Source: Candidatus Omnitrophota bacterium
Lineage (GTDB): Bacteria > Hinthialibacterota > Hinthialibacteria > OLB16
Direction: 5' to 3'
Assembly: GCA_020632575.1 (NCBI GenBank)
Contig: JACKFH010000002.1
Span: forward strand, 186,001-250,000
Length of the DNA stretch: 64,000 nucleotides
A program made the translations under genes and the position numbers. A model generated the notes under the pieces. The model was not told the DNA's origin and made no database searches. It saw nothing but the letters and a program-made list of their open reading frames with translations. Positions 36,395-44,596 of the stretch are shown here, piece after piece. The stretch's first letter is position 1. Each line of letters begins with the position of its first letter.

Positions 36395-39300
36395 TCACCC
36401 CAAGTGGGGTTCCAACCAGTAAACGTCGGTGAGGGTTTTGCCGTAGTTCCGAGCGTCACGGCCCCCAAGCAGGAGAAAGCGACCCCCCGCCCTCGCCGCC
36501 GTTCCCTCGGTGACCGGTTCCGGGAGATCGGTTTCGACCCTTTGCCACCCTTGGATGACTCCCTCTCGACCGATTTTTCCCGCCGCAACCCATTTGGTTG
36601 AGGAGCCGTTTCCACCGCCGATGACCCAAAGGGTTCCCTTCCAGGCTTGGACAATGGGGCGTCGCATCGGGAAAGGCATCTCCGCCTCCAATCGCCACTT
36701 GCCGGGGCGGCCCTCCTCGTCGATTGGGGCGGACAGAACCAACCCCGAGACTTGATTCCCCGTTCGCCCTCCCGCGAGATAGATCCTTCCGCCTTCGATG
36801 ACACTCCCCGCCTCGCGCATTCCAACTGGCAGCGCCGGGTGATCCTCCACATCCCCGACACCGTTTTCAGGTGAAACTCTCGCCGAGCGGACGAGGGGAA
36901 GTTTTCCTTGTTCGCCTTGGCCGCCGATGAAATAGATCCGATCGCCCCATCCCGCCAGGGTCGTCTTCCCGGTCAGACCATCCAGCACCCCGGCGGTCTC
37001 CCAGGCCCCAATCCCTCGTTCATCAACCGAGGCGCAATACAGTTTTTGCCCGACTTGGCAAACCACGAGATCTTTTAGCACTGCCACCGATCCCGCTCCG
37101 ATCTTCGCCGGGAGGTGCCCCATCCGGACATACCATGGCTTCAAGGAACCATCGGCATTCACCTTCGCCGAGCAGACAGTTCCGTGTGGGTCGACGACAT
37201 ACACCTGGCCATTTCGATAGAAAGCGGCGGCTGATGGCATCGGTTGGGGGAGCGGGTCGGCGACCTTCCATTCGATTTTGGCCGAGGGTTTTGGCTGGTC
37301 CGGTAGCCCCGCCGCCACCGGCGTCAAATCCTCTCGCGGGTTCCCGTTCGTCACGCTCTCCGCGGAGACTCGATTCTGCTCAGCGTTCTCCTCACGGCGC
37401 GCCCGCTCCCAGTCGACCAGGGTGACATCCGAGGGCTGGAGAAAGGGGGGCAAAACGCCGTCACTCCAGCCTCGGTTCTTTAAGAGACGATGGATGATTT
37501 CGGTCAGAAGCAAGAGAAGCGCCCAAAGCAGGAAGACCAACATCGAGGGATGTTCGACAACCGCTCCTCGGATCGAACCCGCAAGATTGGCAAAGAAACC
37601 ATTCCCCTTTTCACGTTCCCGATGAATCCCGATGGGACGATCTCCGGAAGCCTCCATCTGACCGATCCCCGTATTCGTATTGAAACGGTCGGGCAGAACT
37701 CGGGCCAATACCTGATCGACTCGATCAATCGCCTCCCCTTTGACAGGTTGTCCCTCCTTATCAACACCCTCTCTCTCCCCCGCTAAGCCTGGCGCTCCAG
37801 ATCGTTCGGGTGGCGCTGGTTTGAGGGGAGGCGTTAACGACTGGAAACTCTTGGGAACGCCATCCTCCTCCGTGGCCATTCCAGAAATACCTCCCTGACC
37901 ATTTTGTCCCGGGAGGCCTCCCTCATCCGATGTGGCGTTCCGGTCCTTGGGTTCCGATGCTGAAGCAAATGGATTTCTCTCACGCCGATTCAGTGGCGCG
38001 CCTGACGAATTTTCATTCTGGTCGCCGCTGCCATTCATCCCATTTGAGGAGGGTGACTGGTTCCGGTCATGAGACTCCGGTTGGCTGGATTCGGGATGCG
38101 CACTCGCGGTCTCGGGATGGCTCGACCGATGCCCGGGGTCCGCGTCGGGCCCAAGCGTGTCGCGCAACGAAGGGGGAGCATTCGAGAAATCTTCACCCGA
38201 GGATTGACTGCCGCCTCCATGCCCCGAGTGGCCGGATCCGGAACTTCCGCCCCCCGAGTTTGGACCACCGCTTGGCGCTCCTGGTTTCCCTCCCAAGGAG
38301 GGCGATTCCTCGAGGCGAGGGTTGCCATGCCCATTGGGGAAGGAGTCTCCATCCCCCGACTTCCGCTCTCCTGATTGGCTCCCATTCGCCACTTGATCAT
38401 TGGGGGTATTGGATGGTCGATCTTTCGGGGCATCCCGATTCGGATCGGACGAATCGGATTCAGCGCTCTCTCCCTTGGCCGACTCCGCTGGCGTTATCGA
38501 TTTATCGGGTGTTTCGGGCTTTGCCGTGCTCGCTAGAGGTTGCGATGGAGTGGAATCATTGGAATTGGATGAATCGTCAGATGAGGGAGCGTCCTTCTCC
38601 GAGTTTTCCACCGGCTGCTGCAGGGCTTTAGCGATATCCGGAGTCGAATCACCGGGGCGGCTATTGGCCATTTCGGGAATCTTGGATTCTGGTTCTACGG
38701 AGGGTTCGATGGCTGTCCCAATCGGTGATCCTTCCTCCAACCGAGAACCCGCCTTGGCCGCCAGACTTCCTGCCCGAGCGAATGGAGACTGCGATGGGGC
38801 GCCAGGGCGCTTCCAGGTTTTCCAGTTTTTCCGGAATAACTTTTCGATCCCGGATAATTTCTCCTTTTCCTCGGCGGGTTGGGCCTCAGTGAAATGCCAG
38901 CGCTTGGTGGGCGGAGAGTCCTGCAGGCTCCATTCGATCTTGACCTCGGAGACTTTGGAAGGTTTTGAGTTGACCGGTTGAATGAGTTGGTACTGAACCA
39001 CCTTACCCGGGCCCTCGATCGGGTACACGCGAGACATTCCAGGTTCCGTCCAATCTCCGAACCAATCGTCCTCGGCTTGCGCGACCCGATATCTCAGACG
39101 AGGAAGTGAGGAGCCCTCTGTCTCAAGGGCGAGGCACCCCAACGATCCCTTCTCGGGAAGCGAGAATTCATTGAACACGAGCGCGGAGTTGTCTCGTCGG
39201 TTTTCGAAGGACTCCAGCAGACGGCTCATCGCTGTTCCCCATTCGCCTCCCCCTAAGGAGGTCTTCTCCCAATCCGCAAGACTGTTGATCTCTGGCAATC

Positions 39301-40024
39301 GGGCGTGTGCGACCTGACGGGATTGCGGCGAAAGAATCACCAGCGTTTCCCCGGAGGAGGAAAGATCCCATGCTGAGTACTCGTTGACTGGAGCATCTCC
39401 GAAATCCACCCAGCCTCCGGTTCGGGGTCCGAGGTTTTTGAGTTCCAATAGCCGGTAGGCTGATTCCCCCGCGTTTCGAGCCACCGCGAAGAGACGGTCC
39501 TCAATCTTGGTAAGGCGCGAAAGGACAGTCCCGGGCGGGGCCAAAGCGTAGAGTTCCGGACCTCCGATTTGGCCATTCGGTTTCATCCTCATTCGGTAGA
39601 GATGTGTCGAAGTCGGGGGGGAGGCGCTGGGTTTCATCAAGACATGGAGGTTTCCTTCGAACCATTCGCCATCCGGAACCTCGGCTGAGGTGGGTGGCGT
39701 GAATTTGAAGCTTCCACGGCCCAGACGTTGCTCGATTGGCGAATGCCACATCCCCTTTTCCGAGTTGGTCAATTCAGATAGAGGGATGCCCAGAAAACCT
39801 GTGAAAGAAGGAGTGTGGAGCTCAGTGGATTGGCGAGTCTTTCGTTGGTGATGCAGGCGTCCCGACCCGAGCTCGATCCCCCCATCGTTGGGGATCTCCA
39901 ACTTTCCATCCAGAACTCCCGCGGCGAAATCGACCGGGTCTTGGTGGGAAAGTTTGTAGGCGAAACTTGGGAGATGCAGGAGGAGTAGACCGGATAAGAT
40001 CCAGGCGCACCATGACCGAGACAT
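36395..40024 (-). CDS. Large exported/anchored protein: beta domain, Ser/Pro/Gly-rich stretch, TM, kelch-like propeller
   Basis: 1209 residues. Signal peptide 1-22. Residues 23-400 are beta-rich and repetitive in feel, without an assigned family. About 430-770 is a low-complexity stretch rich in Ser, Pro, Gly, Asn and Asp, probably extended and possibly glycosylated. A single membrane span 'MLVFLLWALLLLLTEIIHRLL' is at about 828-848. From about 925 a kelch/galactose-oxidase-like propeller follows ('DRIYFIGGQGEQGK', 'GRIYLAGGRTGNQ', 'GTLWVIGGGNGSS', 'GRFLLLGGRDARN'). So one propeller-like part would lie on each side of the membrane or of a stalk. GAGAGGAA precedes the ATG. Function unknown. 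Confidence 0.8.
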   Translation of the reverse strand: MSRSWCAWILSGLLLLHLPSFAYKLSHQDPVDFAAGVLDGKLEIPNDGGIELGSGRLHHQRKTRQSTELHTPSFTGFLGIPLSELTNSEKGMWHSPIEQRLGRGSFKFTPPTSAEVPDGEWFEGNLHVLMKPSASPPTSTHLYRMRMKPNGQIGGPELYALAPPGTVLSRLTKIEDRLFAVARNAGESAYRLLELKNLGPRTGGWVDFGDAPVNEYSAWDLSSSGETLVILSPQSRQVAHARLPEINSLADWEKTSLGGGEWGTAMSRLLESFENRRDNSALVFNEFSLPEKGSLGCLALETEGSSLPRLRYRVAQAEDDWFGDWTEPGMSRVYPIEGPGKVVQYQLIQPVNSKPSKVSEVKIEWSLQDSPPTKRWHFTEAQPAEEKEKLSGIEKLFRKNWKTWKRPGAPSQSPFARAGSLAAKAGSRLEEGSPIGTAIEPSVEPESKIPEMANSRPGDSTPDIAKALQQPVENSEKDAPSSDDSSNSNDSTPSQPLASTAKPETPDKSITPAESAKGESAESDSSDPNRDAPKDRPSNTPNDQVANGSQSGERKSGDGDSFPNGHGNPRLEESPSLGGKPGAPSGGPNSGGGSSGSGHSGHGGGSQSSGEDFSNAPPSLRDTLGPDADPGHRSSHPETASAHPESSQPESHDRNQSPSSNGMNGSGDQNENSSGAPLNRRERNPFASASEPKDRNATSDEGGLPGQNGQGGISGMATEEDGVPKSFQSLTPPLKPAPPERSGAPGLAGEREGVDKEGQPVKGEAIDRVDQVLARVLPDRFNTNTGIGQMEASGDRPIGIHREREKGNGFFANLAGSIRGAVVEHPSMLVFLLWALLLLLTEIIHRLLKNRGWSDGVLPPFLQPSDVTLVDWERARREENAEQNRVSAESVTNGNPREDLTPVAAGLPDQPKPSAKIEWKVADPLPQPMPSAAAFYRNGQVYVVDPHGTVCSAKVNADGSLKPWYVRMGHLPAKIGAGSVAVLKDLVVCQVGQKLYCASVDERGIGAWETAGVLDGLTGKTTLAGWGDRIYFIGGQGEQGKLPLVRSARVSPENGVGDVEDHPALPVGMREAGSVIEGGRIYLAGGRTGNQVSGLVLSAPIDEEGRPGKWRLEAEMPFPMRRPIVQAWKGTLWVIGGGNGSSTKWVAAGKIGREGVIQGWQRVETDLPEPVTEGTAARAGGRFLLLGGRDARNYGKTLTDVYWLEPHLG

Positions 40025-40368
40025 CGAGATTCCTCTCTCTGAGCTCCGGGCATCCGTGCCGCTTGGCTATTTCTTTTGGGTTTGTGAGTGGGAAGTGATC
40101 TTGCCGGGAGGAAGGCTCCGCCTTCCCCCCCAACTCTCAAGGAAGAGTGGCAAAATCGTCCAAGGTTCTCACACGACTTGGTTTGTCAGCGGCTGGGGAC
40201 CGCTTCCATTTGTCTTATATATCAAGAAACATGCCATTGTCTGAAATGAAATATGCGATTAGTTGCAATCCTCTGAAAAACATGGAGATGAGACCAATAC
40301 GCTCATGATTGTTCCAAGTACATCATGAGCAAATAATTCCCATATAAGAAGATTTTATCAATTCAGGA
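40025..40368. other. Gene-free region upstream of the kelch-like gene
   Basis: 344 bases with no credible gene. A small hairpin GGAAGGC-TCC-GCCTTCC sits near 40112-40128. The right part (40200-40370) is AT-rich and may hold promoters. Its AT-rich look beside a possible gene remnant suggests the scar of a past rearrangement. Confidence 0.5.
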
Positions 40369-40827
40369 TTGGGAAGGATTTGCCCATCGCACCTCAATCT
40401 TCCACCGTGCAGTCTCTGTGAATTGGGAAAGTTCGGAGAACAAGATTCGGTCAGGTCCAAGAAAAGGGTCGATTCGGAGGTGTTGGGCTTATTTCCTACT
40501 TGGTTCTTGATCGGAACAGGGGGAGACACCAAACCGAGAGGCTCGCAGGCTTCATCCTTAGCGCTTCGAAACCTCACGGTCAATGGCGCGACTCCGATTC
40601 TCCTCGAACTCTCCCCCCGAGGGACGAATCCCATGACGGACTGCAACTTCGATGGCGTCGTGGATGAAGCGGACCTCCTCGAATTAAAGGAGAACTGGCA
40701 TCGAGACTATCCGGGACACCCTTTCAAGTCTCTATCGAAAAAGGAAGGGGATCCGAGGAGTGTGTTGAAGGCGAGGCTTGAGAAGTTTCTACGGAAAAAA
40801 GGAAAACGAACCTCTTCTATTCGGTGA
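40369..40827 (+). pseudogene. Possible remnant gene with a dockerin-like calcium loop
   Basis: Open frame of about 150 residues, but with no signal peptide and an implausible, Cys/Pro-rich N-terminal half. From about 65 on it looks coding: 'LALRNLTVNGATPILLELSP', then a dockerin-type loop 'DCNFDGVVDEADLLELKENW', then a basic tail. The loop is closely like those ending the 20484 protein and in the 42797 protein. I read it as the 3' end of a lost exported gene, or a frameshifted one. The start codon is unknown, so coordinates mark the open frame. Confidence 0.4.
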
Positions 40828-40871
40828 ATGAGAGAGGCTTTCGGGAATCGGACCCCACACGACCCATCGAT

Positions 40872-41129
40872 TCAGTCCGGGTAAACCGGGACCAGGAGAA
40901 TGTTGGCCCCTTCTTCTTCAAGCGTCTCCTCCAATTCAGCCAGGATTTCATAGAATTGGTAGGTTCTTTTCGGCGTCACGCGGGGTTGGATAGGGACTCG
41001 CCAGTAATCGCCGTCCCTGGTGACTCCCTCCTCCCATACCGTGAGGGGAAAGATATCCTGATCTTCGTTTGGCAATTTCTTTTTCACCAAATCGATGATC
41101 CAGCCTTGGTCCTCTTTTTCTTGAAGCAT
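40872..41129 (-). CDS. Small protein paired with a HEPN gene
   Basis: 85 residues, acidic, no membrane segment. 'DGDYWRVPIQPRV' and 'YQFYEILAELEETLEEEGA' followed by 'NILLVPVYPD' suggest a compact alpha/beta fold. I cannot name the family. It begins 4 bases after the HEPN gene stop, so both are one unit. By analogy with HEPN modules it could be the antitoxin, but it lacks the MNT nucleotidyltransferase GSxxR-DxD motif, so this would not be a HEPN/MNT system. Confidence 0.65.
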   Translation of the reverse strand: MLQEKEDQGWIIDLVKKKLPNEDQDIFPLTVWEEGVTRDGDYWRVPIQPRVTPKRTYQFYEILAELEETLEEEGANILLVPVYPD

Positions 41130-41133
41130 GGTT

Positions 41134-41499
41134 CTAAATCGCCTCCAGGAGCTTTAAGATTTCCGAAGAATTGTGCAAAGCGTCAATAGCCTCATTCTTT
41201 CCGACCACCCTTTGTGGGCGATAGTCCGCATCTTCTCTCATATTTCTTAGTATACGGATATTTCTCTTCAATTTCCTCCTCACCGATTCGGGCAACGACC
41301 CCTCATTCGAAATCTGGTTTGGTAATCCAGCGTGGGAAGGATTATTCCAGCCCCTGGGAAAACTTTGGGTTCCTAGGGAGCCAGTGATCGCCGCGTACGC
41401 CGCGTAATAAGCCCGGCTCACGCTACTCCGCCAGTAGCCATTATCCCTGAGATCCTTGCTGGATCGAAGGGATTCCAGACTCATCTCCTCCCAAGTCAT
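41134..41499 (-). CDS. HEPN-domain (UPF0332-like) protein
   Basis: 121 residues, all-helical. 'SVSRAYYAAYAAITGSLG' is the typical second helix of HEPN/UPF0332 proteins, and 'RNMREDADYRPQRVVGKNEA' the conserved R..ADY segment. The classical R-x4-6-H RNase motif is not seen, so nuclease activity is doubtful. It starts 9 bases after the HAD-hydrolase gene stop and 4 bases before the 85-residue gene. Gene pairs like this are often toxin-antitoxin or signalling modules; here that is inference. Confidence 0.75.
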   Translation of the reverse strand: MTWEEMSLESLRSSKDLRDNGYWRSSVSRAYYAAYAAITGSLGTQSFPRGWNNPSHAGLPNQISNEGSLPESVRRKLKRNIRILRNMREDADYRPQRVVGKNEAIDALHNSSEILKLLEAI

Positions 41500-41508
41500 C
41501 GATGCCCC

Positions 41509-42342
41509 TTACTCCGTCTCCCCATACAAATACGGCACCAAAACCGCCGTCTCGCGGTACTCGGGAATGATCACATCCGCGCCCGCTTTGATCAGTCGGG
41601 AGCGTTTCCAATCGTCGACGCCGACACGGTTCTTTTCGTCTGTGGCAACGCCGATGCCGACACCTCCGACATCATGGGTGTTCTCGATTTCGACATACCC
41701 ATCGCCGAAGGTGATCAGTTCCTCGCCGCTGACTTCGTTTTCCCGTAGAATCCGCTCAATCACCATCTTCTTGGAGAACTTTTTGTAATCGTCCTGGGCC
41801 CCATAGATGCCATCGAAATATTCTGTGGTCTTCAGCAGTTCCGCTTCCTCGAACACGAATTTCTCGTCGGTTCCGCTGGCGAGATAGAGACGAGTCCCGC
41901 GATCCTTCAGCGCGTTCAGGAGATCGTAAGAACCCGGGACGACCCAATCGATCGGTTCGCTCGATCCCGATTTCAGAGCGTCCAAACGGTCCTTGATTCT
42001 CTCATTGAGAAGGTCCAAGTATTGCCACTTGTAATCGACAGGCTCTTTTGGAGTCCCGCCACGTTTTTCAACTTCCTCGGCCAGGCGGATCATCTGATAA
42101 ATGGTCTGCTTGCCGGTCAGGTCGGTGACGAAGAGTTTGACCAGATCGTGAATCTCTTGCTCGGACTCGTCGGTTCCGGTCGCCATGAGAATTTCGACCA
42201 TCATTGGGATCATCACATCCTGCCAACCCTCTCGGATGAGGGAGATGGTGCCGTCGAAATCAAACACGGCGTGCTTGAAATGCCCCCGCCTCAGATTGGC
42301 GTTGATAATCTCGATATTGGGTGTCAATTGTGTTTGCGTCAT
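41509..42342 (-). CDS. HAD-superfamily hydrolase
   Basis: 277 residues. Motif I 'VFDFDGTISLIREGW' has nucleophile Asp28 and Asp30; motif II Ser/Thr lies in 'LYLASGTDE'; motif III Lys in 'KKFSKKMVI'; motif IV in 'ITFGDGYVEIENT' has a Gly-Asp-Gly rather than GDx3-4D, with Glu following. It has a helical cap. Most such enzymes are small-molecule phosphatases. Start at 42342 with GAGGA upstream. May share a transcript with the HEPN pair. Confidence 0.88.
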   Translation of the reverse strand: MTQTQLTPNIEIINANLRRGHFKHAVFDFDGTISLIREGWQDVMIPMMVEILMATGTDESEQEIHDLVKLFVTDLTGKQTIYQMIRLAEEVEKRGGTPKEPVDYKWQYLDLLNERIKDRLDALKSGSSEPIDWVVPGSYDLLNALKDRGTRLYLASGTDEKFVFEEAELLKTTEYFDGIYGAQDDYKKFSKKMVIERILRENEVSGEELITFGDGYVEIENTHDVGGVGIGVATDEKNRVGVDDWKRSRLIKAGADVIIPEYRETAVLVPYLYGETE

Positions 42343-42596
42343 TTTATCCTCGGTATCCAAAACCGCCTGGGAACTCCATTCCGGTAACTAGACCACGGGA
42401 GAGTTGTTAAGGCTTCGTTTCTGAAGGGTTTTTGGGAGATCCCGCCCTTGAAAGAGCAGGGAAGTTAGCGCCCAACGCCTCCCGATTCAAGGGTGTTTCC
42501 TTGAATCAACGGACTGCCGTTGCGAGCGACTTCGTTTCAGGGAAAAGTTATGATATAAGTCTGCGGTTTGGCCGAGGTCTATGGTTTGGCCGAAAA

Positions 42597-42688
<92 letters not shown>

Positions 42689-42796
42689 TTCCCCATGATT
42701 CTTTAAAGAAGTTCCACTGATTTCCCCTAGATTTCTTCAGATGGCTTTGAAACTCCCCATGGCGGTATTCTCCGATCGGCCGAGGACCGACCTCGG

Positions 42797-43426
42797 TTAT
42801 TCCTCGGCTTCGCGAATCGATTCCAAGAGGTGAACAAGGTCCGGACCATCGACACGACCGCTGCCGTCGAAGTCAAATTTCTCGGGAATTGTGTCCATCC
42901 AGGCCTCGAACCAGTACAAAAGATCGTCCCGCTTCACCATGCCATCGCCATTCGCGTCCTCGGGGACCGCCACAAAATCGGTCGCTTGCATATCGATCCG
43001 CCGGACGCTCCCCCGGTGTTCGTCCGGGCTGAAGGAATAACTTGTTGTCCCCCCCTGCAAACTTAGTGCGGTGTCCGAAATATTTGCGGCGATCTCGTAA
43101 TTGATAGTCGTTCCAGGCAGGGCAACCGCGTTGTCCGAAAGAGTCTCGCCCGCGACTGCCAGTTCCACCGGGACTCGGAGGACATACGAGAACTCGCCTC
43201 CGAAGTTCATCAATTGGCTCACGAGGGTCACTGTCTCTCCGCCTTGCGGGGTGAGGCGGACCTGCAAGATGCCGCTGGTCAACCGCGAAGTTCCTTCCAT
43301 GTTGTCGATCCGGCCATAAAGTGTGATGCCGGGCAAGGGAACTCCCTCCGAGGCGGCTGGATCCATGGCGAATGGAATCGGGAGGGTCGAGAGGATCGCG
43401 GTCAATAAAATTAACAGTCTTTTCAT
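42797..43426 (-). CDS. Exported protein with two dockerin-like calcium loops
   Basis: 209 residues. Signal peptide 1-20; a beta-sandwich-like region to about 145. A dockerin-type pair then follows, 'DANGDGMVKRDDLL' and 'DFDGSGRVDGPDLVHLLESI', both with the D-x-D/N-x-D/S-G-x-V-x3-D-L pattern. Such pairs bind calcium and dock onto cohesins or other surface partners; no cohesin is encoded here. GGAGAG precedes the ATG. Third gene of the Rhs operon, 15 bases after the tail-fibre-like gene. Confidence 0.8.
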   Translation of the reverse strand: MKRLLILLTAILSTLPIPFAMDPAASEGVPLPGITLYGRIDNMEGTSRLTSGILQVRLTPQGGETVTLVSQLMNFGGEFSYVLRVPVELAVAGETLSDNAVALPGTTINYEIAANISDTALSLQGGTTSYSFSPDEHRGSVRRIDMQATDFVAVPEDANGDGMVKRDDLLYWFEAWMDTIPEKFDFDGSGRVDGPDLVHLLESIREAEE

Positions 43427-43441
43427 CGTGTTTTCTCTCCT

Positions 43442-44503
43442 TTATCTCCACCGCCCGATCGCGATGTAAAACCCCGGTTCATTGATGTAATCGAGAAGGA
43501 CAGGGTCGTTGGTATCTGAGTCGACGGTTAACGCTTCAAACTGCGAGGGTGTCATATCGTACACCATAGAGGAGTATCGATTCGGAAGCGTCAAGGGTTG
43601 GGATGGCGACGGTGAGAAGGGCGCCGCCACGACCACATAATTGGAATCGACAAACGCGGCGGGAAGAGTGGTTGGGGTAATGATATAGGTCTTCTCGAAT
43701 GCTCCATTATCGGTGAGTTCGCTGACATAGCGACCCCAGCAGACCTGGATGTCGCCTATCCGAAGATAGCCCTCCTCGCCACTGACATTCTTCACCACAC
43801 CTTGAAGTTCGCCCGCGATGTTGAGGATTCCATTCACTGTCAATCCATCATTAAGGACCAGTTGTCCGTTGATGCTGTCCGCAGAGGCCGCGATTTTGAC
43901 TTTCGGGTTAGCTTTGTTGTTGGGATCCACGACAAGGGCGCCGGCGTCGATGCCATCCCACAAGTCCGAATCGCGAGATTTGGTGATTCCCGGAGAGTAA
44001 GTCGCATTCGAGTCGGTGCCGACAAAAAAATCACGCCAATCGGCTCCATCCAATTGATCGGAGTTGATCGATTGGATCGCCGGTAAGAGGACCTGCCTGG
44101 GAACCAGTTCCAGATCGACGGTGTTCGGGTTGTTGTCCGCGTCGATGGTGATTCCGACATAGAGGATGCGCTTGAAGAAATTCGGGTCGGATTGAAGGAC
44201 CGCCTCAAATCCATCGACCGATCCGAGGAGCGCGTTGACCAAGCCGTTGACCACAACCAAGCCTTCGTGACGTTCCGGACCCCACACCAGACCCTCGCCA
44301 CCCACTGGCGAGGTGTAGAGAGCGAATAGGATATCGTATTGGCCATCCGGCACAGCCTCGTACTCGTTGGGGCTCCCCGAAACCGGTTGTGTCAGATGCC
44401 CCTGAAAAGGGATGTACGGTCCCAAGTTTTGCGCGGCAACCAAAGTGCAATGAAACGCCAGCATGATCGCGGCGGTACTGATTGTTGATCGTTTACGCAT
44501 CAT
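43442..44503 (-). CDS. Exported tail-fibre-like protein
   Basis: 353 residues with a signal peptide to about residue 24 ('LVAAQ'). 'YIPFQGHLTQPVSG' then 'GQYDILFALYTSPVGGEGLVW' is a pattern found in exported proteins related to phage tail-fibre and collar proteins; the C-terminus ('QVCWGRYVSEL', 'FYIAIGRWR') fits a gp53-like receptor-binding domain. The middle is beta-rich and repetitive with Asp/Asn. It lies 94 bases downstream of the Rhs gene on the same strand, so is probably its partner. No other phage structural gene is near. Assignment by pattern only. Confidence 0.65.
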   Translation of the reverse strand: MMRKRSTISTAAIMLAFHCTLVAAQNLGPYIPFQGHLTQPVSGSPNEYEAVPDGQYDILFALYTSPVGGEGLVWGPERHEGLVVVNGLVNALLGSVDGFEAVLQSDPNFFKRILYVGITIDADNNPNTVDLELVPRQVLLPAIQSINSDQLDGADWRDFFVGTDSNATYSPGITKSRDSDLWDGIDAGALVVDPNNKANPKVKIAASADSINGQLVLNDGLTVNGILNIAGELQGVVKNVSGEEGYLRIGDIQVCWGRYVSELTDNGAFEKTYIITPTTLPAAFVDSNYVVVAAPFSPSPSQPLTLPNRYSSMVYDMTPSQFEALTVDSDTNDPVLLDYINEPGFYIAIGRWR

Positions 44504-44596
44504 AAGGCTCCTACTCTAGCATGTTCCATCGGATTTTGTTCAATGAGAATTTTTGGGTCGATTTCTTGAATACAACGATCTAATCTCCCAGATTTT

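Noticed and set aside
41134..41499. HEPN/MNT toxin-antitoxin of the known type
   Set aside because: The partner gene lacks the nucleotidyltransferase GSxxR and DxD motifs.
43442..44503. Prophage suggested by the tail-fibre-like protein
   Set aside because: No capsid, terminase, portal or integrase gene in the window; the protein has a signal peptide.
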